In this document: piece by piece, positions 55,107 through 62,621 of the stretch
Layout of the letters: each line of letters opens with the position of its first letter
How positions within the stretch are numbered: position 1 is the first letter of the stretch
Assembly (NCBI RefSeq): GCF_000007485.1
Contig: NC_004572.3
Coordinates: 310,001 to 374,000, forward strand
Source of the DNA: Tropheryma whipplei str. Twist
GTDB taxonomy: Bacteria; Actinomycetota; Actinomycetes; Actinomycetales; Microbacteriaceae
DNA length: 64,000 nt
Reading direction: 5' to 3'
Notes under the pieces: generated by a model
The model's database searches: none
Seen by the model: the letters and a program-made list of their open reading frames with translations, nothing else
Told to the model about the DNA's origin: nothing
Program-made: the position numbers and the translations under genes

Positions 55107-55618
55107 CAGGTTTGCTGTATCTGCAGAACAGCTCGGGGTACAACGATTGTTATTTTAAAACCGAATCTCTAGTTGATTTTCTCTACCGTACGTTATTCAT
55201 AGACAAGGGCTCATATCTTGGTGTGAGTTTTATAACTGCAGCAGAAATGCGTGACTTAAAGATTAAGCATTTTGGGGTGAATGAGGATTCCGATGTTTTA
55301 AGTTTTCCAATCGATGAAATAGCCCCTGGCAGTGAAAATTCACTTGTCTATGGTGTCCTGGGTGATATCGTCGTCTGTCCAGAGACCGTAATGCGCCAGG
55401 CTGTGCGGCATCCATTTGAGCATGAAATCTATTTGCTCGTGGTACATGGTTTTTTGCATTTGCTCGGGTTTGATCACTCTGATGCGCCCTCTAAAAAGGA
55501 AATGTTTTCTCTCCAGGCAAAGCTCATAGAGGATTTTTTTGCCCTGGAGAATCTTGGAACGCCTTCTGAAGAGATTACAATAACCCCAGACCTTAGGCCT
55601 TCGCTTGGTCGTATCTAG
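55103..55618 (+). CDS. ybeY: YbeY, endoribonuclease for 16S rRNA maturation
   Basis: Metal-dependent RNase of about 171 residues. The zinc site [13 protein letters not shown] is present, with VLSFPIDE and [10 protein letters not shown] upstream. The GTG at 55103 overlaps the hinT stop (GTGA). The gene's 3' end overlaps era by 14 bases; the corC-type gene often found between ybeY and era is absent. Confidence 0.95.
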
Positions 55619-56510
55619 ATCCCCCGGAGGCTATAGATCGGGGATAATTACACTCGTTGGCAGGCCAAATGTTGGAAAGTCGACGCTTATAAATTCTCTT
55701 GTTGGAGAACATCTTTCGATAACCAGTGATAAGCCACAAACTACAAGAAGAATTATCCGCGGTGTTATAAGCAGGATGAATGCACAAATTGCAATAACAG
55801 ATACACCGGGGATTCATAAACCGAAAACCCCATTCGGTAAAGGTTTGAATGAAATGACCACTTGTGCTCTGTCTGCCTCCGACTCAATTGGTATATGCCT
55901 CCCGGTAAATCAAAAAATAGGCTCGGGGGACAGGTTCATCCTGGATAAAGTTGAGGCCATTGGGCCATATAAAAAAATTGCAATTGTAACAAAAATTGAC
56001 CGCGTAGAAAAGCGTGATTTGTTGCTAAAGTTATCCGAAATATCTGACCTTGGGTGTAATTTTGCCGCCGTTGTTCCAGTTTCTGCAAAACGGGCGGTTC
56101 AGATTGATTTATTGAAAGATGTCTTTTTCGAGAATTGCCTCAATTTTTCTGAAAAGCTATTTTTTGATCATGAAAAGCCTTCCGTGTCTGATCAGATATC
56201 TGAGCTAATTCGTGAAAAAGCACTTTGTCTATTGGAGCAAGAGATTCCCCACTCATTGCTTGTAGAGGTTGAAGAGATTTTGACGGATAGCAATAGGGTT
56301 TTTATTCATGCCAATTTGTATGTTGAAAGAAACAGTCAAAAAATGATTGTTTTAGGCAAGGGTGGCAGAACAATTAAAAACATATCAATTACTTCGCGGT
56401 TAGCCATTGAATCATTTCTTGGCAAAAAGGTATATCTACGTCTTATTGTGAAGGTTGTGAAGAACTGGCAAAAAAGTGAGTCATTTCTTGGCAAGATTTA
56501 CCTTTCCTGA
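55605..56510 (+). CDS. era: Era, ribosome-assembly GTPase
   Basis: About 301 residues. G1 is [10 protein letters not shown], the switch has [12 protein letters not shown]3 is DTPGIHKP and G4 is TKID; the C-terminal KH domain shows [21 protein letters not shown]. The TTG at 55605 is the only plausible start and overlaps ybeY, so the N-terminus lies in the end of that gene. Confidence 0.95.
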
Positions 56511-56535
56511 ATGGTACGTGTGTAAGAATTGGGAT

Positions 56536-57261
56536 GTGAGCGGGCATTATCGTGACAGAGCTATTGTTCTTAGAACAAAACCACTGGGTGAAGCAGACAG
56601 GATCATTACCCTCTTTACACGGTCCAATGGAACATCGGATTTTGTTGCCAAGGGAATTAGGCGTCCTAAGTCTCGCTTTGGCTCTTCGCTTGAACCTTTT
56701 ACCGTAATCGATGCTTTTTTGTACATCGGTCGTGGTATGGACGGTGTAAGTCAGGCAGAAATTCTGGCATCATATGGGTCGAGGCTTGTGAAAAGTACGG
56801 AATCTTATATTGCTGCAAATGTTATTGCAGAGACTGGGAGACGTCTCGGTATTGCCGGTGGGTCGGTTCAGCAGTTTGATCTTTTACACGGTGCCTTTTC
56901 AGCACTTTCGAGAGGAATTAGCTCGCCTGAGGCTATCTGCAGTTCATACCTTCTGCGTTCTATGTCTGCAGCGGGATGGCGGCCTGCGCTTGAAAATTGC
57001 GCCAAATGCCTTTTACCTCTCGTAGAGTACACAATAGATATTTCTGCAGGTGGTCTTGTTTGCACTTCTTGTTCAGAACATCCGGTGGTAAACAATAAGT
57101 TATGCGAGTATCTTTTGGCCTTGAGGGAGGGCGATTGGCCCTATATAAACGAGTCCGATGAGTCGCTTCGCGGACAGGCAAGAAACTTTGTCTTTGAGTA
57201 TACGCAGTGGCATATTGATCATCCATTGAAAAGCCTAAAAATTGTTGCGAAGTCCTGGTGA
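56536..57261 (+). CDS. recO: RecO, recombination mediator
   Basis: About 241 residues, loads RecA with RecR. GTG 56536 is selected because the protein then begins GHYRDRAIVLRTKPLGEADRI, the normal RecO OB-fold start; earlier in-frame codons lie in the end of era. Four cysteines (CAKC, CTSC) suggest the zinc site seen in many RecO proteins. GTG 56518 is an alternative. Confidence 0.92.
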   Translation: MSGHYRDRAIVLRTKPLGEADRIITLFTRSNGTSDFVAKGIRRPKSRFGSSLEPFTVIDAFLYIGRGMDGVSQAEILASYGSRLVKSTESYIAANVIAETGRRLGIAGGSVQQFDLLHGAFSALSRGISSPEAICSSYLLRSMSAAGWRPALENCAKCLLPLVEYTIDISAGGLVCTSCSEHPVVNNKLCEYLLALREGDWPYINESDESLRGQARNFVFEYTQWHIDHPLKSLKIVAKSW

Positions 57262-57288
57262 GGATATGCTGGCAGGAAATGTGTAATC

Positions 57289-58038
57289 GTGGAGATATTT
57301 TCAGTCGACTGGACGGGTCAAACTCCGCCGCATATCCCGAGGAAATCTTTGCCAAGACATGTTGCGGTTGTTATGGATGGAAATGGGCGCTGGGCTAATC
57401 AGCGTAATTTGCCGCGTATTGAGGGGCATAAAGCCGGCGAAAGCGCTTTGATTGATGTTGTGGCCGGGGCTGTTCAGGTTGGTGTACCGTATTTATCTCT
57501 GTATGTATTTTCAACAGAAAACTGGCTTAGGGCACCTGATGAAGTTCGGTTTCTGTTAAGATTTACGCGCGATGTAATTGCTCGGCGTCGTGAACTTTTT
57601 GCTCATTGGGGTGTTAGGGTGCGCTGGTCTGGCGTACCAAATAGGCTTGGTAAAGTTCTTGTCAAAGAATTGAGGGATACGGAGGAAATTACCAAGAAAA
57701 ACACTGCTATGAATCTGAATGTGTGCCTCAATTACGGTTCGAGACAGGAAATTGTAAATGCTATAAAAAGCATTGTAAGTGATGTAAATAGTGGTCTCAT
57801 CTCTGCTAAGTCAGTTAACGAAAAAATCATCTCTAGGAGAATGTACATGCCTGATTTTCCAGATGTTGATTTATTCCTGCGATCTTCCGGTGAAAATAGG
57901 ATGAGTAACTTTATGCTCTGGCAGTCTGCATATGCAGAGCTTATCTTTATGTCAAAACTTTGGCCAGATTTTAGACGTGACGATTTCTGGGCTGCATTGC
58001 GTGCCTACTCGGGCAGAAGTCGTAGGTTTGGCAGATAG
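57289..58038 (+). CDS. uppS: UppS, Z-prenyl diphosphate synthase
   Basis: Cis-prenyltransferase of about 249 residues that makes the undecaprenyl (or decaprenyl) carrier used by MraY and MurG. The pyrophosphate-binding VVMDGNGRWANQ, the YVFSTENW segment, and RSSGENRMSNFMLWQSAYAELIF are diagnostic. It follows recO by 27 bases, an actinobacterial arrangement. Product chain length cannot be read from the sequence. Confidence 0.95.
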   Translation: MEIFSVDWTGQTPPHIPRKSLPRHVAVVMDGNGRWANQRNLPRIEGHKAGESALIDVVAGAVQVGVPYLSLYVFSTENWLRAPDEVRFLLRFTRDVIARRRELFAHWGVRVRWSGVPNRLGKVLVKELRDTEEITKKNTAMNLNVCLNYGSRQEIVNAIKSIVSDVNSGLISAKSVNEKIISRRMYMPDFPDVDLFLRSSGENRMSNFMLWQSAYAELIFMSKLWPDFRRDDFWAALRAYSGRSRRFGR

Positions 58039-58089
58039 AATGCGCTGTTGACACTGTTAACCTGTAAGACATTTCGCGCACGGTGTTCG

Positions 58090-58095
58090 TACACT
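58090..58095 (+). promoter_or_regulatory. TACACT -10 element, possible leaderless promoter of dgt
   Basis: TACACT is followed by six bases and then the dgt ATG (58102), the same geometry as the TAGAAT promoters in this window. No Shine-Dalgarno sequence precedes the ATG. Confidence 0.45.
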
Positions 58096-58101
58096 TCTCA
58101 T

Positions 58102-59487
58102 ATGAAACAGTTTACTTACAATGATTTCGATCGAGAGCGTCTGTATCCCGAAAAAACAGAAAACATAAGGGATAGTTTTACTCGTGATCGAGCCCGTGTT
58201 GTTCATGCTGCTTACATGAGACGATTGGCCGATAAAACCCAGGTCTATAGTCCTCTTTTACATTTAACAACCGTTAGGAACCGCCTTACACATTCAGTTG
58301 AGGTTGCTCAGATTGGAATGGATATTGCACACCTAATTGGGGTGAATCAAAATATTGTCGATACGGCGTGCTTGGCGCACGACATAGGCCATCCACCGTT
58401 CGGACATAACGGAGAGAGGGTGTTGAACAAATGGGCGTGTGAGATAGGTGGTTTTGAAGGAAATGCTCAGACTTTTCGGGTTATTACACGTCTTGAGCCA
58501 AAAGTTTACGCACCTGATACTAGACGTAGTTTTGGGCTAAATCTTACAAGGGCCAGCCTAAACGCAGTGTGTAAATACCCCTGGTCATTGAAAGATGCAC
58601 GAAGGTTTTGTATTGCAACAAAAGAGACTACGGGTCTTCAAAACCTTCTGTGTGACTGTGATGCGGTTCATAAATTTGGCTTTTATGAAGAAGATAGGGA
58701 AACTTTTTCCTGGGTACGCAAGCTCTCGAGGGCTCATATCTTGAGCATTGAGGCTCAGATAATGGATTTTGCTGATGATGTAGCTTATTCGGTTCATGAT
58801 TTTGAAGATTCTCTGCTCTTAGAGCGGAACTTACACTCTGTTTTGCGCTCACAAAACTTACCGCACCAAATTCAAAGATTTATGACAGAAACCTTCAGTT
58901 GTGAAATCGCTGATAAAGCCGATGAGGCTTTTTCTAATCTAAGTGAGATGTGGCGTGATTTGTCTCGCAATATTGCTTTTGGCTCGTTACACAATAAATA
59001 TCTGACAGGTATTTCTATGCGGGGGTTTTTAGCGCGTTTGAAGAACCTTACAAGTAATCTAATAGGACGCTTCGCATATGCTGCGATTGAACGCACGCGA
59101 GAATCACTTGTTGAGCGTGATAGATCTGACGCACAGCTTGTTGTACCGAATACAACTCTGGCCGAGATAGCGCTCCTGAAATCAATGGTTTTTGTGTGTG
59201 TTATGCAGAAAAGAAAACAGTTTTATGTTTTACAAGCCAAGGCCCTGCTGCGACTTGTAGAAAAAATATGGGAACTTGCCTGTAAGGATGCATATGCCCT
59301 TGATGATCTTTTTCGCGAGGATTGGGAGCTTGCAAAGTGTGAGGCGGAAAAACGCCGGGTTGTTTTGGATCAAATTGCTAGCCTTACTGATCTTGATGCT
59401 CTATTACTTATGCAACGGTACTGCTCAGAATCAGATGCTGTAAGAGAATTTCTCATGAAATCAGAGAGCGCGAGATCACAATTATGA
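58102..59487 (+). CDS. dgt: Deoxyguanosinetriphosphate triphosphohydrolase-like protein
   Basis: HD-domain dNTPase of about 461 residues. ATG 58102 gives the standard N-terminus (YNDFDRERLYPE); an upstream ATG at 58048 would add 18 unrelated residues. HD residues are in RLTHSVEVAQIG and CLAHDIGHPPFGHNGE. The ATGA overlap with dnaG couples the two; dgt-dnaG adjacency is common in actinobacteria. Confidence 0.94.
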   Translation: MKQFTYNDFDRERLYPEKTENIRDSFTRDRARVVHAAYMRRLADKTQVYSPLLHLTTVRNRLTHSVEVAQIGMDIAHLIGVNQNIVDTACLAHDIGHPPFGHNGERVLNKWACEIGGFEGNAQTFRVITRLEPKVYAPDTRRSFGLNLTRASLNAVCKYPWSLKDARRFCIATKETTGLQNLLCDCDAVHKFGFYEEDRETFSWVRKLSRAHILSIEAQIMDFADDVAYSVHDFEDSLLLERNLHSVLRSQNLPHQIQRFMTETFSCEIADKADEAFSNLSEMWRDLSRNIAFGSLHNKYLTGISMRGFLARLKNLTSNLIGRFAYAAIERTRESLVERDRSDAQLVVPNTTLAEIALLKSMVFVCVMQKRKQFYVLQAKALLRLVEKIWELACKDAYALDDLFREDWELAKCEAEKRRVVLDQIASLTDLDALLLMQRYCSESDAVREFLMKSESARSQL

Positions 59488-61295
59488 GCAAGATCAAGCA
59501 AGAGGTTATTCACGAAATAAAAGAAAGAGCAAACATCCGAGAGATTATTGGCGAGTACACAAACTTGAAGCGTCAGTCTGCTGGTGCATACGCCGGGTTG
59601 TGTCCATTTCATAGCGAGCGAACACCGAGTTTTCATGTTCGTGAAACGGGTCTATATCATTGCTTTGGCTGCGGTAAGGGTGGGGATGTTATTAGCTTTG
59701 TTCAGGAAATAGAAGGCCTAAATTTTGTTGATGCGGTCGAGCAGCTCGCAAGAACTCTAGGGATCACAATTGTTTATTATGAAGGTGACTCCACGCCGGA
59801 TAGTAGAAGTAATCTGCTTGCCGCCTGCAAATCTGCCGCAGAGTTCTATTCTGAACAGCTACTGAGTTCCACCCCCGCAGTCACTTTCCTAAAGTCTCGG
59901 GGATTTGACAGAGACCTGTGTGAGAGATATCAAATTGGTTTTTCGCCCACGAATTCTGGTGACCTTTATAAACACCTAAGAGATAAAGGATTTACCCTAC
60001 AACAAGCAGTTGCAGCGGGATTGCTAAATCCATCTGGTATGGATCGCTTCAGAGCACGAATAGTATGGCCGGTGAAGGATGTTACTGGAAACATAGTAGG
60101 CTTCGGTGCAAGAAAACTTGCTGAAGATGCTCAGGGACCAAAGTATATAAACAGTCCCGAAAGCAGCCTATATAAAAAGAATTCCCTCCTATATGGGTTT
60201 GATGTTGCAAAAAAGGCTATTTCAAAGAAGGATCGTGTTGTGATTGTTGAGGGTTATACAGATGTTATGTCCTGTCACCAGTCTGGCATTGATGAAGCCG
60301 TCGCAACTTGTGGCACTTCTTGGGGTATCGGTCATATGAGGCTGATAAAGCGGATGCTTTCCGATTCCGGAGTGCTTATCTTTGCTTTTGACGGTGATCA
60401 AGCAGGTCAGCATGCAATTATGCGCGCATTCAAAGACAGCCCGGAGATAGCTGCCAGATCATATGCTGCAATTTTCCCAAAAGGACTTGACCCATGTGAG
60501 CTGCGCATTAAAAATGGAGCGCAGGCAGTTATTGACTTGGTTGAGCGGGCTATTCCGTTGTACGAATTTGTAATTAATCATCAGTTGTCTAAATGCCCAC
60601 TGGGGACATTCCCGGAGAGGCGTGCAGCACTTGCAAAGATTTTGCCTTTCTTGAAAGAAATTTCTGACAGAATCCTTCGTGATCATTACACAGGCCTTGT
60701 TTGCAGTCGGCTTGGAATTGACAGAGAGCAGGTCGATTTACTTTTGCCAAAACTTGAACATATATCTTCTAGATTCCATCCTTCAAAAATCCCATGGCAG
60801 GAAGATTGGAAAAAAAAGGAGTTTGCTGCCCCTACCAATCCTCCTGATGCCAGATTTGCGCTTGAGCAACAAGTTATAAAGAGTTTGTTGCAGTACCAGC
60901 ACCTTCTTGAAAGGGATACCGCTATTGCCATGTGCGACTATTCCTTTCACAACCCAACCCTCTCTTTTATTGCCCAGATGATAGGCATGGTGATTCGGGA
61001 GCAGAATAGGAGTATCTCTCCTGCTGAATTTTCAAAATTAATCCATTCAACAGTTCCAAGTGAATATCACGCCACTCTACAGGCCCTTGAAGTTCTGCCC
61101 GTACCAGTGTCTCCGGATAAATTGGATTCATATTTAGAGGGCCTTGTGAGGAGTTTTGAAAATCAGCATCTTCTCGAAGAAAAGGCACTTCTTTTGAGGC
61201 AACTTAGCTCGGAGAAGAGCCTGGAGAAGAGCCTGGAACTACGACAGAGAATTGTTGAGCTTGAGAAGCAGCGCAACAGTCTTTTGCCAGACTGA
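59484..61295 (+). CDS. dnaG: DNA primase
   Basis: Synthesises replication primers; about 603 residues. The zinc-binding domain has CPFHSERTPSF and YHCFGCGKGGD, the TOPRIM core has VVIVEGYTDVMS and the acidic FAFDGDQAG, and a C-terminal helicase-binding region follows. The ATG overlaps the dgt stop. The C-terminus contains a short in-frame repeat (EKSL EKSL). Confidence 0.96.
   Translation: MSKIKQEVIHEIKERANIREIIGEYTNLKRQSAGAYAGLCPFHSERTPSFHVRETGLYHCFGCGKGGDVISFVQEIEGLNFVDAVEQLARTLGITIVYYEGDSTPDSRSNLLAACKSAAEFYSEQLLSSTPAVTFLKSRGFDRDLCERYQIGFSPTNSGDLYKHLRDKGFTLQQAVAAGLLNPSGMDRFRARIVWPVKDVTGNIVGFGARKLAEDAQGPKYINSPESSLYKKNSLLYGFDVAKKAISKKDRVVIVEGYTDVMSCHQSGIDEAVATCGTSWGIGHMRLIKRMLSDSGVLIFAFDGDQAGQHAIMRAFKDSPEIAARSYAAIFPKGLDPCELRIKNGAQAVIDLVERAIPLYEFVINHQLSKCPLGTFPERRAALAKILPFLKEISDRILRDHYTGLVCSRLGIDREQVDLLLPKLEHISSRFHPSKIPWQEDWKKKEFAAPTNPPDARFALEQQVIKSLLQYQHLLERDTAIAMCDYSFHNPTLSFIAQMIGMVIREQNRSISPAEFSKLIHSTVPSEYHATLQALEVLPVPVSPDKLDSYLEGLVRSFENQHLLEEKALLLRQLSSEKSLEKSLELRQRIVELEKQRNSLLPD
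61211..61234 (+). repeat. 12-bp in-frame tandem repeat in dnaG
   Basis: GGAGAAGAGCCT occurs twice in succession (61211-61222, 61223-61234), coding for two EKSL units near the C-terminus of primase. Copy-number change would keep the frame. Confidence 0.9.
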
Positions 61296-61333
61296 GTATC
61301 TAAAGGCGGATATTACTCTGGATGCTTTAGGTG

Positions 61334-61379
61334 TTCCTTTGTGATATTGCGCAATTTCGCAGCGCAATACACAAAGGAA
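61334..61379. terminator. Long near-perfect hairpin downstream of dnaG
   Basis: TTCCTTTGTG (61334-61343) pairs with CACAAAGGAA (61370-61379), and TATTGCGC (61345-61352) with GCGCAATA (61362-61369), with one bulged A (61344) and a nine-base loop. Eighteen base pairs in all. There is no T run after it, so it may be a U-less terminator for the dgt-dnaG operon or a protein-binding site. It lies 38 bases after the dnaG stop. Confidence 0.7.
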
Positions 61380-61435
61380 GATTAATTATTCGTAAATTCT
61401 GGACAAAGCATGCCATGATATCCTTTATCGCACAG

Positions 61436-61508
61436 TCCTCGATAGCTCAATTGGCAGAGCAGCCGGCTGTTAACCGGCAGGTTCTTGGTTCGAGTCCAAG
61501 TCGGGGAG
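61436..61508 (+). tRNA. tRNA-Asn (anticodon GUU)
   Basis: Cloverleaf is complete: acceptor TCCTCGA with TCGGGGA, D arm GCTCAATTGGCAGAGC, anticodon stem CCGGC/ACCGG-type around CTGTTAA with anticodon GTT, T arm GGTTCGAGTCC. Discriminator G; no CCA encoded. Confidence 0.95.
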
Positions 61509-61560
61509 CTTTTAGTACCGCAACCGCTTGGCTGCATGTTCTGGGCTGTTATTGTGCTTG

Positions 61561-61586
61561 ACCTTTTGGTTAAAGGTTTATCTTTT
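61561..61586 (+). terminator. Candidate terminator after tRNA-Asn
   Basis: ACCTTT (61561-61566) pairs with AAAGGT (61572-61577) around a five-base loop and is followed by TTATCTTTT. It lies about 50 bases after the tRNA. Confidence 0.55.
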
Positions 61587-61790
61587 GCGTGACCTGACTT
61601 GGCCAGATTGCATTACCTCTTGATCCGCAAGGGCGTGTGTGTCTTGCACTTAAACCCGCTCCTCCCCACACATCCTTTTGCAGCGCATATTCCGTTTTTC
61701 TTGTGTCAAGCTTGTTGCATTACGTGTTTTGTGTTACGGTCGTACTGTTTTGCGTGCAGTCTTGCGCTTTCCAGATTTTTAGGAGGTTAC

Positions 61791-62492
61791 TTGACAGCAG
61801 TTAGTATTCGGTCTTCTTTTCCCAGCAGGGATGATAGATATTCCAGGTATGTGCCAAGTGTGGGCGCAAGAAGGAGGGGGCTCTTGAGGCGCAGTGAGGG
61901 CCGGTCTGCCCCTATGGCCTCTCTTGCCGTTGTTTTTATTTCTATTGCCGTCTCGACTGTTACAATGCCGGTTTATGCTGTCGATACGTATTCGGTTGCT
62001 TCTAATCCTTATGAGGTGCAGGCCGTGCAGGTTGGTGGCGCTCATACACTGCCCGCACTCAATGGCGATGCTTATTCTGTGGTGCGTCGTGGCGTTTCAT
62101 CCTATCGTCCTGCTGTATTTGGCCTGAGTGCGGCACTAGTGCCCGTCCCATATACTCCGTCGAGTGTGCTTGATGTTGCGTCAGAGTATGTTGGTGTTCC
62201 GTATAGATTTGGCGGCGCGGACCCCTCTTACGGTTTTGACTGTTCCGGACTTGTGAAGTATGTTTTTGCTCGCTTTGGCATAGCCCTCCCGCACTCTGTC
62301 TCTGGCCAAGCCGCCGCGGGGAGAATTGTGCCGCGCTCGCAGGCAAGACCCGGAGATCTTGTTTTCATGCCGGGTCACAATGGTTTCTATGTTGGCCCAG
62401 GCTTGATTCTCCACGCACCGGACTATGGCCGATCTGTCCGTGTGGCGCGGATCTGGACGGATAACTACTATATTGTCAGAGTAGGTGGCTGA
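61791..62492 (+). CDS. Secreted NlpC/P60 peptidoglycan hydrolase
   Basis: C40 cysteine peptidase of about 233 residues, probably cutting within wall stem peptides. TTG 61791 is chosen because AGGAGG (61781-61786) lies four bases before it. A basic N-terminus (residues 1-40) leads to a hydrophobic segment (about 42-58) ending MPVYAVD, a long signal or anchor. The catalytic domain occupies the last 115 residues: cysteine in FDCSGLVKYVF, histidine in MPGHNGFYVG, and a third polar residue in LHAPDYG. The stop lies three bases before tRNA-Arg. The 210 bases between the preceding terminator and this start hold no gene. Confidence 0.9.
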   Translation: MTAVSIRSSFPSRDDRYSRYVPSVGARRRGLLRRSEGRSAPMASLAVVFISIAVSTVTMPVYAVDTYSVASNPYEVQAVQVGGAHTLPALNGDAYSVVRRGVSSYRPAVFGLSAALVPVPYTPSSVLDVASEYVGVPYRFGGADPSYGFDCSGLVKYVFARFGIALPHSVSGQAAAGRIVPRSQARPGDLVFMPGHNGFYVGPGLILHAPDYGRSVRVARIWTDNYYIVRVGG

Positions 62493-62495
62493 TTT

Positions 62496-62567
62496 GCCTC
62501 TGTAGCTCAATGGAAGAGCGGTTCCGTCCTAAGGAAATGGTTGGGGGTTCGAGTCCCTCCAGGGGCG
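62496..62567 (+). tRNA. tRNA-Arg (anticodon CCU)
   Basis: Acceptor GCCTCTG pairs with CAGGGGC, D arm GCTCAATGGAAGAGC, anticodon loop GTCCTAA with anticodon CCT, T arm GGGGGTTCGAGTCCCTC. The first anticodon-stem pair (27-43) is a G/A mismatch and position 32 is G, both unusual. No CCA encoded. Confidence 0.85.
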
Positions 62568-62621
62568 CGTCGTTTTCTGTTCAGTTACCTGGGTGTTTTT
62601 AGAGCGAACTAGTGGTTGTTT

